From assembly GCF_001571365.1 (NCBI RefSeq), contig NZ_BCTQ01000036.1:1-64000 (forward strand): 64,000 bases of DNA. Direction: 5' to 3'. This DNA is from Achromobacter denitrificans NBRC 15125. GTDB lineage: Bacteria; Pseudomonadota; Gammaproteobacteria; Burkholderiales; Burkholderiaceae_B. The notes beneath the pieces were generated by a model. It had not been told where the DNA came from and did not search any database. It worked only from the letters and a program-made list of their open reading frames with translations. The translations under genes and the position numbers were made by a program. Shown here piece after piece: positions 42,900 through 50,746 of this stretch (position 1 is the first letter of the stretch; each line of letters opens with the position of its first letter).

Positions 42900-43751
42900 A
42901 TGATCAAGAAGCTGATTGGTGCCGTGGCCTTGATGCTCACGTGTACCGCCACTCTCGCCGCCGGAGGCGGCTACCCGCTGGACAAGGCTCCGTACCGCGT
43001 CAACGACATGTCGTCGCTGCAGAACGGAGCCAAGCTGTTCGTCAACTACTGCCTGAACTGCCATAGCGCGTCCTCGATGCGCTACAACAAGCTCAAGGAC
43101 ATCGGGCTGACCGACCAGCAAATCAAGGAAAACCTGCTGTTCACCGGCGAAAAGGTGGGCGACATGATGAATGTCGCCATGACCGCCAAGGACGCCAAGC
43201 AATGGTTCGGCACGACGCCCCCGGACTTGTCCGTGATCGCGCGCGCCAAATCCGTGAACGCCGGCCCCTCGGGTGCCGACTACATCTACACCTACCTGCG
43301 CACCTTCTACCGCGACACGTCGCGCGCCACGGGCTGGAACAACCTGGTCTTCCCGGCCGTGGGCATGCCCCACGCCCTCTGGGAAGTCCAGGGTCCGCGC
43401 GAGCTCACGACCGTCGCCATGCACGAAGTCGAAGGCAAGGAAGGCGCCCCCAAAACCTGGGAACGCGTCACCACGGTGTACGATGCACAGGGTTTTTCCA
43501 CGGTCAAGGCCGAACCGGTAGCCAACTACCAGGGCCATGCCACCTTCGATGCCAAATTCAAGGCCGCCAACCCGGCCCAAGTCGCAACATACGACAACGA
43601 CATCGCCGATCTGACCGCGTTCATGTCCTGGATGGCCGAGCCCGTCCAGACGTTCCGCGTTCGTCTCGGTGTCGGCGTCATGTTGTTCCTGCTGCTGTTC
43701 TTCCTGGTTACTTGGCGCCTGAATGCCTCGTACTGGAAACACGTGCGCTAA
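42900..43751 (+). CDS. petC: Ubiquinol-cytochrome c reductase, cytochrome c1
   Basis: A 283-residue cytochrome c1. The signal peptide ends TLAAG (about residue 21). The heme motif is CLNCH (residues 50-54) and the methionine ligand lies in the PAVGMPHALWEV region. A C-terminal membrane anchor (VGVMLFLLLFFLVTWRL) holds it in the inner membrane. The ATG at 42900 gives a proper signal peptide. A terminator separates it from sspA. Confidence 0.96.
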   Translation: MIKKLIGAVALMLTCTATLAAGGGYPLDKAPYRVNDMSSLQNGAKLFVNYCLNCHSASSMRYNKLKDIGLTDQQIKENLLFTGEKVGDMMNVAMTAKDAKQWFGTTPPDLSVIARAKSVNAGPSGADYIYTYLRTFYRDTSRATGWNNLVFPAVGMPHALWEVQGPRELTTVAMHEVEGKEGAPKTWERVTTVYDAQGFSTVKAEPVANYQGHATFDAKFKAANPAQVATYDNDIADLTAFMSWMAEPVQTFRVRLGVGVMLFLLLFFLVTWRLNASYWKHVR

Positions 43752-43776
43752 CCGCAACGCCCCGCCAGGTTTTCCG

Positions 43777-43802
43777 CCGTCCCCGGCTGCAAATGGGGAC
43801 GG
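43777..43802. repeat. Hairpin between petC and sspA
   Basis: CCGTCCCC (43777-43784) and GGGGACGG (43795-43802) form a perfect 8-bp stem with a 10-nt loop. No T-run follows, so it may protect the petC 3' end rather than terminate. Confidence 0.45.
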
Positions 43803-43845
43803 AATCGGCGGATAGGGCCGTACGCCTATCCCGCCTGGCAATTGG

Positions 43846-43887
43846 GGCCAGCGCCTGCTAGATTAAGGCGCTGGCCTTTCGTTTTTC
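43846..43887 (+). terminator. Terminator between petC and sspA
   Basis: An 11-bp stem, GGCCAGCGCCT (43846-43856) with AGGCGCTGGCC (43866-43876), is followed by TTTCGTTTTTC. It lies only 18 bases before the sspA ATG, so sspA is either transcribed by read-through or starts within this region. Confidence 0.75.
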
Positions 43888-43904
43888 ATAAAGGACTTAC
43901 CGCC

Positions 43905-44516
43905 ATGATGGTGCTCTATTCCGGAACCACGTGTCCGTTTTCGCAACGCTGCCGTTTCGTGTTGTTCGAAAAAGGCATGGATTTCGAGATCCGCGACATC
44001 GACCTGTACAACAAGCCCGAAGACATCTCGGTGATGAACCCGTACGGTCAAGTGCCCATTCTGGTCGAACGCGACCTGGTCCTGTACGAGTCGAACATCA
44101 TCAACGAGTACATCGACGAGCGCTTCCCGCACCCGCAGCTCATGCCCGCCGACCCGGTCATGCGCGCCCGCACCCGCCTGTTCCTCTACAACTTCGAGAA
44201 GGAACTGTTCGTCCACGTCTCGACGCTCGAAGACCGCAGCGCCAAGCCCGACGAAAAGAAGCTGGCCAACGCGCGCCAGAACATCCGCGACCGCCTGGCC
44301 CAGTTGGCCCCCATGCTGCTGAAGAACAAGTACATGCTGGGCGAGGAATTCTCCATGCTGGACGTGGCCGTGGCCCCGCTGCTGTGGCGCCTGGACCACT
44401 ACGGCATCGAACTGCCCAAGAACGCGGCTCCGCTGCAAAAGTACGCCGAACGCATCTTCTCGCGTCCGGCCTATATCGAAGCGCTGACGCCTTCGGAAAA
44501 AGTGATGCGTCGTTGA
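43905..44516 (+). CDS. sspA: Stringent starvation protein A
   Basis: A 203-residue GST-fold protein that binds RNA polymerase and acts in starvation and acid response. The N domain reads LYSGTTCPFSQRCRFVLFEKGMDFEIRDIDLYNKPEDI and MNPYGQVPILVERDLVLYESNIINEYIDERFPHPQLMP. The conserved surface PHP segment is present. AAGGA precedes the ATG at 43905; the next codon is also ATG. It is linked to sspB as in most betaproteobacteria. Confidence 0.97.
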   Translation: MMVLYSGTTCPFSQRCRFVLFEKGMDFEIRDIDLYNKPEDISVMNPYGQVPILVERDLVLYESNIINEYIDERFPHPQLMPADPVMRARTRLFLYNFEKELFVHVSTLEDRSAKPDEKKLANARQNIRDRLAQLAPMLLKNKYMLGEEFSMLDVAVAPLLWRLDHYGIELPKNAAPLQKYAERIFSRPAYIEALTPSEKVMRR

Positions 44517-44529
44517 GGCTGGTTGCGTG

Positions 44530-44976
44530 ATGGGTGAAACTTCGACCAAACCGTATCTGATCCGCGCGCTGCATGAATGGTGCACCGACAACGGCTACAC
44601 GCCGTACATCACCGTGCAGGTCGACGAGCACACCATGGTGCCCGTCGCCCACGTGCGTGACGGACAGATCACCCTGAACGTGGGAACGCTGGCCACCAAC
44701 CGCCTGGTGCTGGGCAATGAGTTCATCGAATTCCAGGCCCGCTTCAGCGGCGTGACCGAGAACGTCTACGTTCCCGTGGGGGCCGTCAGCGCCATCTACG
44801 CGCGCGAAACCGGCGCGGGCATGGGCTTCGAAGTGCAGCCCTACGAACCGCCGGCCGCCGGCGCCCAGGGCACGGCGGCCACCGCCGCGCCCGAAGGCTC
44901 CGACGCCACCGCGCCCAGCGACGACGGCGGAGACGACGACGAACCCAAGCGTCCGCGCCTGACCATCGTCAAATAA
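44530..44976 (+). CDS. sspB: ClpXP protease specificity-enhancing factor SspB
   Basis: A 148-residue adaptor that delivers ssrA-tagged proteins to ClpXP. The substrate-binding domain (residues 5-110) includes RALHEWCTDNGYTPYITVQVD and AHVRDGQITLNVGTLATNRLVLGNEFIEFQARFSG. A flexible acidic linker leads to the C-terminal PRLTIVK, the ClpX-tethering tail. A GTG at 44527 directly precedes the ATG. It lies 13 bases after sspA. Confidence 0.96.
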   Translation: MGETSTKPYLIRALHEWCTDNGYTPYITVQVDEHTMVPVAHVRDGQITLNVGTLATNRLVLGNEFIEFQARFSGVTENVYVPVGAVSAIYARETGAGMGFEVQPYEPPAAGAQGTAATAAPEGSDATAPSDDGGDDDEPKRPRLTIVK

Positions 44977-44983
44977 AGCCTGC

Positions 44984-45045
44984 CTTCCCGGGGCCGTATT
45001 TTTCATCGCCGAGAAGCTTCGGCATGAAAAACGCCCCTCGGGAAG
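44984..45045 (+). terminator. Long hairpin after sspB
   Basis: An extended imperfect hairpin: outer arms CTTCCCG...CGGGAAG, middle arms ATTTTTCAT...ATGAAAAA, and an inner GCCGA-AGCTT-like loop. It begins 8 bases after the sspB stop and probably ends or protects that transcript. Confidence 0.6.
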
Positions 45046-45073
45046 CAGCGAGCCGAAGGCGCGGCGTGGGGTC
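45033..45073 (-). repeat. GC-rich intergenic repeat, partial copy R8
   Basis: On the minus strand it reads CCCCACGCCGCGCCTTCGGCTCGCTGCTTCCCGAGGGG in segments, matching the R2-R4 pattern with substitutions. Unlike the other copies it points towards, not away from, the preceding gene. Confidence 0.5.
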
Positions 45074-45084
45074 TTGTTTTTCAT

Positions 45085-45090
45085 TACAAT
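45085..45090 (+). promoter_or_regulatory. -10 box of tRNA-Thr
   Basis: TACAAT lies 30 bases before the first tRNA base. The upstream region is the R8 repeat and gives no standard -35 at 17 bases. Confidence 0.45.
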
Positions 45091-45120
45091 GCAGACCCTG
45101 CGCGTGCCCCGGCACGCATC

Positions 45121-45196
45121 GCCGGTGTAGCTCAGTTGGTAGAGCAGCTCACTTGTAATGAGAAGGTCGAGGGTTCGATTCCTTTCACCGGCACCA
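45121..45196 (+). tRNA. tRNA-Thr (anticodon TGT)
   Basis: A full cloverleaf: acceptor GCCGGTG/CACCGGC, D arm GCTC...GAGC, anticodon loop CTTGTAA with TGT at 45154-45156, T arm GAGGG/CCTTT with TTCGATT, and encoded CCA. The first anticodon-stem pair is a G-A mismatch (45147 with 45163) and the T stem has two G-U pairs. Confidence 0.97.
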
Positions 45197-45214
45197 ATTC
45201 GAAGCAGACGATCA

Positions 45215-45250
45215 AAAACCCGCATCAGCCAAGGCGATGCGGGTTTTTTA
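45215..45250 (+). terminator. tRNA-Thr terminator
   Basis: AAAACCCGCATC (45215-45226) pairs perfectly with GATGCGGGTTTT (45235-45246), followed by TTATT. Confidence 0.9.
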
Positions 45251-45471
45251 TTGTTGTACAGCCGCGGCAGCCCGAATGGATGGGAGATACTCGGCCTCGG
45301 CCTGGCCCTCCGTCTGATTTGCCGCTTCCCGGCAGCAAGGCCTGATTCCTCCAGTGTAACGTTCGCCTACAATCGTCCCACTCTTGGCTCGATTTGAACG
45401 CGCCGATGTTGTGGAAATTGTTGGTGCTGGCACCAAGGCCATTAGCGACTTTGTCACGAAGAGGTATTGAT

Positions 45472-45678
45472 ATGAACACTGTCACCAAGAAGCCGTCTGA
45501 GACTTTCGTCAAAGAGTACAAGCTCATTTCGAAGCCGGGTGCAGTGATCAAAGTCCGCGAACTGACGCTTACGGAATTCGGGATGCGCGCAATCACGAGT
45601 GGCAGTGCAGGCATCAGGCAAGGCGCGCTTGAAGAAGCCGGTCCACCGTCGCCATTCAAGAAAATGGCCCCGGCTTGA
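45472..45678 (+). CDS. Small orphan protein of unknown function
   Basis: A 68-residue basic protein (MNTVTKKPSETFVKEYKL...) without recognisable domain, signal peptide or membrane segment. AGAGG lies about eight bases before the ATG, and a textbook terminator follows 11 bases after the stop, so it is probably a real gene. A -10-like TACAAT at 45368-45373 could be its promoter. An overlapping upstream reading frame ends in TGA at 45469-45471, directly before the ATG. Base composition is clearly less GC-rich than the neighbours, and it lies just downstream of a tRNA gene, both suggesting acquisition. Confidence 0.55.
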   Translation: MNTVTKKPSETFVKEYKLISKPGAVIKVRELTLTEFGMRAITSGSAGIRQGALEEAGPPSPFKKMAPA

Positions 45679-45688
45679 GCCGACAAGA

Positions 45689-45717
45689 GGAAGTAGTCGG
45701 CGGACTTCCTTTTTTTT
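45689..45717 (+). terminator. Terminator of the small orphan gene
   Basis: GGAAGT (45689-45694) pairs with ACTTCC (45704-45709), followed by eight T. Confidence 0.85.
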
Positions 45718-45736
45718 GCGCCTAATGGAGCCGGCT

Positions 45737-46393
45737 CTAGCGGCCGGCCTGTGCCGCGGCCACCGACATCTCTCCCACCATGTCCGCGATGTCGCTGGCT
45801 GCCTGCCCGGAGAGCGCAGGCGCTCCCAGGCGGCGCAGCAGCGCTTCCCGCGCCACCGCGAAAGCGATCGCCTGACCCAGGAGAGCGTGAGCACGCAGGA
45901 CGTTTCCCGGATCCTCGGCCGTCCCACTACGCAGGGCAGCGACCAGGCCCGAGATCGCCGTATGCAGCGGCTGGAACAGCTGGGCGTAGAGCTCTTCGTA
46001 GATCGGCGTGGGATGAAGCTGCTCGCGCGCCAGCAGCAGGCTGCGGCCTGCGGCGCCGTCGGTTTCCTCCAACAGTACCAGGGTGAAATTCCGCATCAGC
46101 GCTTTCAGCGCCTGCGCCGCCCCCGCAGCCGTGGAGGGCGGCCGCGACGCGGCCCCCAGCCCCACGCGTTCGACAATGCTGTGAGCCACATGCCGGACGA
46201 CGGCGGCATACACGCCGTCCTTGCCGCCGAAATGATAGGGGATGGCCGACTGGTTCACCCCCGCCGCCTCCGCCAGTTGCCGGGTGCGGACGCCTTCCAG
46301 CCCATGGCGGCTGAACAGCGACAGGCCCGCCTCGATCAGCTTGTCGCGGGTCTCGCGGGCGCGTTCCGCCTGTCCATCTGTGGCTTGCTTCAT
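45737..46393 (-). CDS. TetR-family transcriptional regulator (CerR-type C domain)
   Basis: A 218-residue regulator. The N-terminal TetR helix-turn-helix is IEAGLSLFSRHGLEGVRTRQLAEAAGVNQSAIPYHFGGKDGVYAAVVRHV. The C domain resembles the CerR/DUF1956 group (FTLVLLEETDGAAGRSLLLAREQLHPTPIYEELY). The ATG at 46393 begins MKQATDGQ; the in-frame start at 46426 overlaps the upstream gene end. It lies 26 bases downstream of the M24 gene in the same direction, so both are probably one operon read from near 47700, where a perfect 26-bp palindrome offers its operator. Confidence 0.9.
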   Translation of the reverse strand: MKQATDGQAERARETRDKLIEAGLSLFSRHGLEGVRTRQLAEAAGVNQSAIPYHFGGKDGVYAAVVRHVAHSIVERVGLGAASRPPSTAAGAAQALKALMRNFTLVLLEETDGAAGRSLLLAREQLHPTPIYEELYAQLFQPLHTAISGLVAALRSGTAEDPGNVLRAHALLGQAIAFAVAREALLRRLGAPALSGQAASDIADMVGEMSVAAAQAGR

Positions 46394-46419
46394 CGTGTTC
46401 CGGGGCCGGGCGCCGTGGG

Positions 46420-47676
46420 CTACCACCTAGCCTGCATCAATCTCGTCGAGTTCTGGTTCAGTTCCACGCCAGCGGTATCGCCCACGAGGACAGTGCCGCC
46501 GATGTTGGCCACATGCCGCCCAAACGCGCAATTCGGTTCGAATGCGAAGCACATGCCCGCCTGCAGTTCGAGTTCCCGCGCCACCGTGGGCAGGCGCCGC
46601 AATTGTGTATAGCGGCCGGCCTCAGGCAGTGATTCTATGCCGGGCGCGGTGCCGAAGCCCACCGGACCGTAGGGATTGATGCTGTGTATCAACGGGTGCA
46701 CGTGCCAGCCCCCGGCCTCCAGCAGCGGCTGTTCCATCGTGTCCACCACGGCGCCGAAGGTGTTGCCGGCATACAAGGCCTGCACACCGCGCTCGTAGCA
46801 GGCCCGCGCCACGTCCGCCGCCCGCAGGATGTCGGGATGCACGTCTCCCACGGCCACCGCGGCCTGATGCTGCGTCTCCATCATGCCGTAGAGCGCGAAT
46901 ATCTCGGACAACACGATATCGCCATCCTGCAGGATGCGCGGCCGCTGAGAGCGGTATTGCCAGGCCGGCGGCCCCCAGCCCACGTACTCAGGCCCCGAGC
47001 CCAGGAGGATCTCGGCGGTGTAGCCGCCCATGGAAAAGCAGGTGGCGGTCACGGCGGCAACCAGTTCGGCCTCGGACACGCCCGGGCGGGCGCTGCGCCG
47101 CAGCGTTTCGCTCATCGCCTCGCCGATATACGCGGCATAGCGGATCAGGGCCAGTTCCTCTTCGCTCTTGACCGAGGCCAGCGCGAAGAAGCGGCGGTAC
47201 ACCGGCACGAATTCGGCCTCCGGCAGCGCTGCCGTCAATCCCTCCATCGTCCGGCAGGGCAAGGCGCCGTCGAAATAGAATGGCGGGTAGGGCTCCAGTC
47301 CAATGATGCCCACGCGCTTCATGGGCTCCCCGCGACTGGCAAGGTAGGCGCCCACGTCGCGGCCCGTCTTGCCCACGCGGAGCTGCTCGGGCGCCAGCCA
47401 TTGCAGATCGCCGCGCAAGGCCGCCTGCATGTGATCGGCCACCATCATGGACGCAAACGTGAAGACCAACGGCGCGTCGTCGCCCCGGAAGACCACCAGC
47501 GAGCCCGGCCGGTCGTTGGTGAAGTAGCAGTCCTGGGCGAAGGCGGCCGGCGCGGCAGCCTCCCGGTCGCCATAGACCACCAACGCATCGAGATTTTCTT
47601 CCCGCATGAGTTGGCGGGCCAATTGCCAGCGCCGGTCGCGCTCGGACAATGACAAGGGAGGGGGAACTTGGGTCAT
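46420..47676 (-). CDS. M24 (pita-bread fold) peptidase-like protein with degenerate metal site
   Basis: A 418-residue protein with a creatinase-type N domain and a pita-bread C domain from about residue 180. Family landmarks are ALASVKSEEELALIRYAAYIGEA, the histidine region HVHPLIHSINPYGPVGFG and FAFEPNCAFG. In metal-dependent prolidases five ligands (D, D, H, E, E) are conserved. Here the first aligns with E (VLSEIF), the second with Q (ETQHQ), and the last with G (NIGGTVLV), while H and one E remain. Creatinase-type members work without metal, so a hydrolase of that kind is possible. CCGGAG precedes the ATG at 47676. It is followed by a TetR gene. Confidence 0.85.
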   Translation of the reverse strand: MTQVPPPLSLSERDRRWQLARQLMREENLDALVVYGDREAAAPAAFAQDCYFTNDRPGSLVVFRGDDAPLVFTFASMMVADHMQAALRGDLQWLAPEQLRVGKTGRDVGAYLASRGEPMKRVGIIGLEPYPPFYFDGALPCRTMEGLTAALPEAEFVPVYRRFFALASVKSEEELALIRYAAYIGEAMSETLRRSARPGVSEAELVAAVTATCFSMGGYTAEILLGSGPEYVGWGPPAWQYRSQRPRILQDGDIVLSEIFALYGMMETQHQAAVAVGDVHPDILRAADVARACYERGVQALYAGNTFGAVVDTMEQPLLEAGGWHVHPLIHSINPYGPVGFGTAPGIESLPEAGRYTQLRRLPTVARELELQAGMCFAFEPNCAFGRHVANIGGTVLVGDTAGVELNQNSTRLMQARW

Positions 47677-47704
47677 GCGTAGCTCCGGAGTGGATTGGCC
47701 TCTA

Positions 47705-47730
47705 ATTTAATTCATTTGAATGAATTAAAT
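47705..47730. promoter_or_regulatory. Perfect 26-bp palindrome, probable TetR operator
   Basis: ATTTAATTCATT (47705-47716), TG, then AATGAATTAAAT (47719-47730). It lies 29 bases upstream of the M24-tetR operon start in an AT-rich island within GC-rich DNA. The size and symmetry suit a TetR dimer pair. Confidence 0.8.
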
Positions 47731-47800
47731 CAAATCAACGTTCGGAAACCGCCGCTGAGCCGGCCTGGCGGTGCCCCCCGGCATTCCGTCCCCGACCGTT

Positions 47801-47829
47801 TTGCAATCTTCGCGAAATTTGTGCATAAT
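47801..47829 (+). promoter_or_regulatory. tRNA-Asn promoter
   Basis: TTGCAA (47801-47806), 17 bases, CATAAT (47824-47829); the tRNA begins 18 bases later. Confidence 0.75.
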
Positions 47830-47846
47830 TCGGCCCCTCTACCTGT

Positions 47847-47922
47847 TCCCCGATAGCTCAGTCGGTAGAGCGACGGACTGTTAATCCGCAGGTCGCTGGT
47901 TCGAGCCCAGCTCGGGGAGCCA
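47847..47922 (+). tRNA. tRNA-Asn (anticodon GTT)
   Basis: A full cloverleaf: acceptor TCCCCGA/TCGGGGA, anticodon loop CTGTTAA with GTT at 47880-47882, T loop TTCGAGC, discriminator G and encoded CCA. Confidence 0.98.
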
Positions 47923-47940
47923 AAGAATGCAGTACTGAAG

Positions 47941-47966
47941 GGCCCGCAACGTGTTGCGGGCCTTTT
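47941..47966 (+). terminator. tRNA-Asn terminator
   Basis: A perfect 10-bp stem (GGCCCGCAAC/GTTGCGGGCC) with a 2-nt centre, followed by TTTT. Confidence 0.85.
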
Positions 47967-48038
47967 GCATTCCGGGACGGCCTTCCGGCCGCTGCGCAGT
48001 ACCATGATGCGCATTCCCCACCACATGCCGCCAGCCCC

Positions 48039-48953
48039 ATGCGTTCCACGCGATCCCTGCCCGCCCTGGTCTCCCTGCGCGCCTTTGAAGCGGCCGCGCG
48101 GCGGCTGAGCTTTTCGCAGGCGGCCCAGGAACTGTTCGTGACGCAAAGCGCCGTCAGCCACCATATCCAGCGGCTGGAGGCGGAGCTCGGCGTGGCGCTG
48201 TTCGAACGGCGCACCCGCGCCGTGGCCCTGACGCCCGCGGGCCAGGCCTATTACGCGCGCGTGCATGCCGCGTTCGAATTGCTGCGCCAGGGCACCGACG
48301 AGATCCGCGCGCCCGCCGCGGCGCGCAGCAAGCTGCGGGTCGGCTTGCTGGCATCGTTCGCCACGCGCTGGCTGGCGCCGCGGCTGGCGGGCTTCGCGGC
48401 GGCCCATCCGGACATCGAGCTGCAATTGCTGCCCGACATCGCGCTGGCCGACGTCGCCGGCGGCGAGGTCGACGTCGCCATCCGCTACGGACGCGGCTCC
48501 TGGCCCGGCGTGCGCGCGCGGCTGATCATGACCGAGCGCCTCTCGGTGGTCTGCGCCCCCGCGCTCATCGCGGGCAGGAAACGCCCGCGCAATACCGACG
48601 ACCTGCTGCGCTATCCGCTGCTGACGTCCCACGCCAGGCATCCGTTCGAATGGGACGCCTGGGCCCGGCACTACGGCCTGGACCTGGGCCGCGCGCAGCC
48701 CGTGCGCCTGCACGACTACAACATCGTGGTGGAAGCCGCCTTGGCGGGGCAGGGGCTGGCGATGGGGCGGCACCGCCTGATCGAGCCCCAGCTGGCCAGC
48801 GGCGCGCTGGTGGAGGCGCTGCCGGGCAGCACGCTGGAAGCGCCGCGCATCGGCTGGTGGTTCGTGACGCCGCGCGCCGCGGCGGGCGACGCCGCGCAAC
48901 GGTTCCAATCCTGGCTGGAGCAGGCGGCCGCGGCGCCGGACGGCACTCATTAG
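48039..48953 (+). CDS. LysR-family regulator, GcvA-like
   Basis: A 304-residue regulator. The helix-turn-helix SLRAFEAAARRLSFSQAAQELFVTQSAVSHHIQRLEAELGVALFERRTRAVALTPAGQ is of the GcvA/AmpR type. The effector domain includes FATRWLAPRLAGFAAAHPDIELQLLPDIALADVAGGEVDVAIRYGRGSWPG. It is followed by ridA-like and aminotransferase genes in the same direction after 97 bases, which it may control. The ATG at 48039 matches the usual beginning (RSLPALVSLRAFE). Confidence 0.92.
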   Translation: MRSTRSLPALVSLRAFEAAARRLSFSQAAQELFVTQSAVSHHIQRLEAELGVALFERRTRAVALTPAGQAYYARVHAAFELLRQGTDEIRAPAAARSKLRVGLLASFATRWLAPRLAGFAAAHPDIELQLLPDIALADVAGGEVDVAIRYGRGSWPGVRARLIMTERLSVVCAPALIAGRKRPRNTDDLLRYPLLTSHARHPFEWDAWARHYGLDLGRAQPVRLHDYNIVVEAALAGQGLAMGRHRLIEPQLASGALVEALPGSTLEAPRIGWWFVTPRAAAGDAAQRFQSWLEQAAAAPDGTH

Positions 48954-49050
48954 TTTTACTCATGCGTACTGCGCAAGAATTGATTGGTCACGGCGCGCCG
49001 CGGCCGATAGCATGAGGACTGCCCTTTCGATCCCGATACAGGAGTTCCTC

Positions 49051-49524
49051 ATGACCCGCTCTATCTCCGGCCGCGTGGCCGAACTCGGCCTGGCCCTGGA
49101 AGCCGCCTCCGCCCCCGCCGCCAACTACGTGTCCAGCGTGCAGGAAGGCAATCTGCTCTATATCTCCGGCCAGATCTCGCGCAAGGACGGCAAGGCGGCT
49201 TTCCTCGGCCGGCTCGGCGACCAGGTCTCCGACGCCGATGGCGTGGAAGCGGCGCGTCTGTCCGCGCTGGGCGTGCTGGCGCAGATCGCCGCCGCCACCG
49301 GCGACCGGCTGGATCGCGTGGCGCGCGTGGTGCGCCTGGGCGTGTTCGTGGCCAGCACGCCCGACTTCAACCGCCAGAGCGCCGTCGCCAACGGCGCCTC
49401 CGACCTGATGGTGGAGGTCTTCGGCGACGCGGGCCGCCATGCGCGCAGCGCCGTCGGCGTGGCCTCCCTGCCGCAAGGCGTGGCCGTGGAGGTCGAAGCC
49501 GTCGTCGCGCTCACCCAGGCCTGA
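49051..49524 (+). CDS. RidA/YjgF-family protein
   Basis: A 157-residue RidA-like protein (LYISGQISRKDGKAAFLGRLGDQVSDADGVEAARLSALGVLAQIAAATGDRLDRVARVVRLGVFVASTPDF). Canonical RidA deaminates reactive enamines formed by PLP enzymes, using an Arg in the C-terminal segment; here that region reads HARSAVGVASLPQGVAVEVEAVVAL, and the R is in RSAVG. CAGGAG precedes the ATG. The following gene encodes a PLP enzyme, so the pair may handle the intermediates of one reaction. Confidence 0.92.
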   Translation: MTRSISGRVAELGLALEAASAPAANYVSSVQEGNLLYISGQISRKDGKAAFLGRLGDQVSDADGVEAARLSALGVLAQIAAATGDRLDRVARVVRLGVFVASTPDFNRQSAVANGASDLMVEVFGDAGRHARSAVGVASLPQGVAVEVEAVVALTQA

Positions 49525-49546
49525 TCCCACCCATTCCGGAGCCGCC

Positions 49547-50746
49547 ATGTCCGCCCCGTTGACTCCCGCCGCCATCGAAGCGCTGCGCGACCTGACGCCG
49601 GGCGCCCAAAGCACCGTCCATTTCAACCATGCGGGCGCTTCGCTGCCGTCGACCGCCACGCTGCAGGCCATCCATGCGCACCTGTGGCGCGAAGCCACGC
49701 TGGGGCCGATGGAGGCCGGCATGGCCTCGCGCGAGCAAACGGAACGGGCCCGCCTCCTGGCGGCCCGCCTGCTCAATGCGGATCCCGGCGAGATCGCGCT
49801 GACGGGCGGCAATTCGCCCGGCTGGGGCGCCGCCTTCGCCGCGCTGCCGCCCTGGCGGGCCGGCGACCGCATCCTGGTCGGCCGGCACGAATGGGGCGGA
49901 AACCTCGCGGCCATGCGGCTCGCGGCGCAGCGCGCCGGCGCCACGGTGGAAGCCATACCTTCCGACGACAGCGGCTGCGTGGATGCGCAGGCGCTGGAAG
50001 CCATGCTGGACGAACGGGTTCGCCTCATCGCGCTGACCTGGCTGCCCGCCAACGGCGGCCTGATCAATCCCGCCGCCGCCATAGGCGAGGTGGCGCGGCG
50101 GCACGGCATCGCGTATTTCGTCGACGCGGCGCAAGCCGTGGGCCAGTTGCCGGTGGACGTGGCCCGGATCGGCTGCGACGTGCTGAGCGGCGCCGGACGC
50201 AAGGCCTTGCGCGGCCCGCGCGGCACCGGCCTGCTGTACGTGCGCCGCGGCTTTCTCGACACGCTGGTCCCGCCCATCGTGGACACGCATTCGGCGCCGC
50301 CGGGCGCGGACGGACAGCCCGTTCTCCGCGAGGACGCCGCGCGCCTGGAGTCCGCCGAAAACTCGCTCGCGCTGCGCTGCGGCCTGGCCAACGCCCTGCA
50401 GGAAGCCCTGGACATCGGCGTGGACGCCATCCGCGCGCGCATCGATACCGTCGCCCAGGCCCTGCGCGCGGCGCTGGCGGCCATCCCGGGCATCACCGTG
50501 CTGGACCAGGGCCGCGAACGCTCGGGCCTGGTGGCGTTCAATCTGGCGGGCCGCGATGCCGTGTCGGTGCAGCGTGCCATGGCCGCGCAGGGCGTGACCA
50601 TCGGCAGCAACGGCGTGCCCTACACCCCGCTGGACATGCAAGCCCGCGGCCTGACGCAGATCGCGCGGGCGTCGGTCAGCTACCTGACCAGCGACGCGGA
50701 AATCGACCGGCTGCTGGAAGGGCTGCGCGGGCTGGCGCGCAGTTAG
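49547..50746 (+). CDS. Class V aminotransferase-like PLP enzyme
   Basis: A 399-residue PLP enzyme of the class V aminotransferase/cysteine desulfurase superfamily. It shows VHFNHAGASLPS near the start, IALTGGNSPGWG, RRHGIAYFVDAAQAVGQLPVD with the PLP aspartate, and the probable Schiff-base lysine in SGAGRKALRGPRGTGLLYVRR. It resembles EgtE/isopenicillin-N-epimerase-like enzymes; the reaction is not clear. CCGGAG precedes the ATG at 49547. Its TAG stop overlaps the TAA stop of the convergent EamA gene in a TTAG tetranucleotide, so no terminator separates them. Confidence 0.9.
   Translation: MSAPLTPAAIEALRDLTPGAQSTVHFNHAGASLPSTATLQAIHAHLWREATLGPMEAGMASREQTERARLLAARLLNADPGEIALTGGNSPGWGAAFAALPPWRAGDRILVGRHEWGGNLAAMRLAAQRAGATVEAIPSDDSGCVDAQALEAMLDERVRLIALTWLPANGGLINPAAAIGEVARRHGIAYFVDAAQAVGQLPVDVARIGCDVLSGAGRKALRGPRGTGLLYVRRGFLDTLVPPIVDTHSAPPGADGQPVLREDAARLESAENSLALRCGLANALQEALDIGVDAIRARIDTVAQALRAALAAIPGITVLDQGRERSGLVAFNLAGRDAVSVQRAMAAQGVTIGSNGVPYTPLDMQARGLTQIARASVSYLTSDAEIDRLLEGLRGLARS

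Noticed and set aside
45121-45720. tRNA-Thr as an attachment site of an integrated island
   Set aside because: No integrase and no second copy of the tRNA 3' end were seen in the following sequence; only the base composition hints at acquisition.
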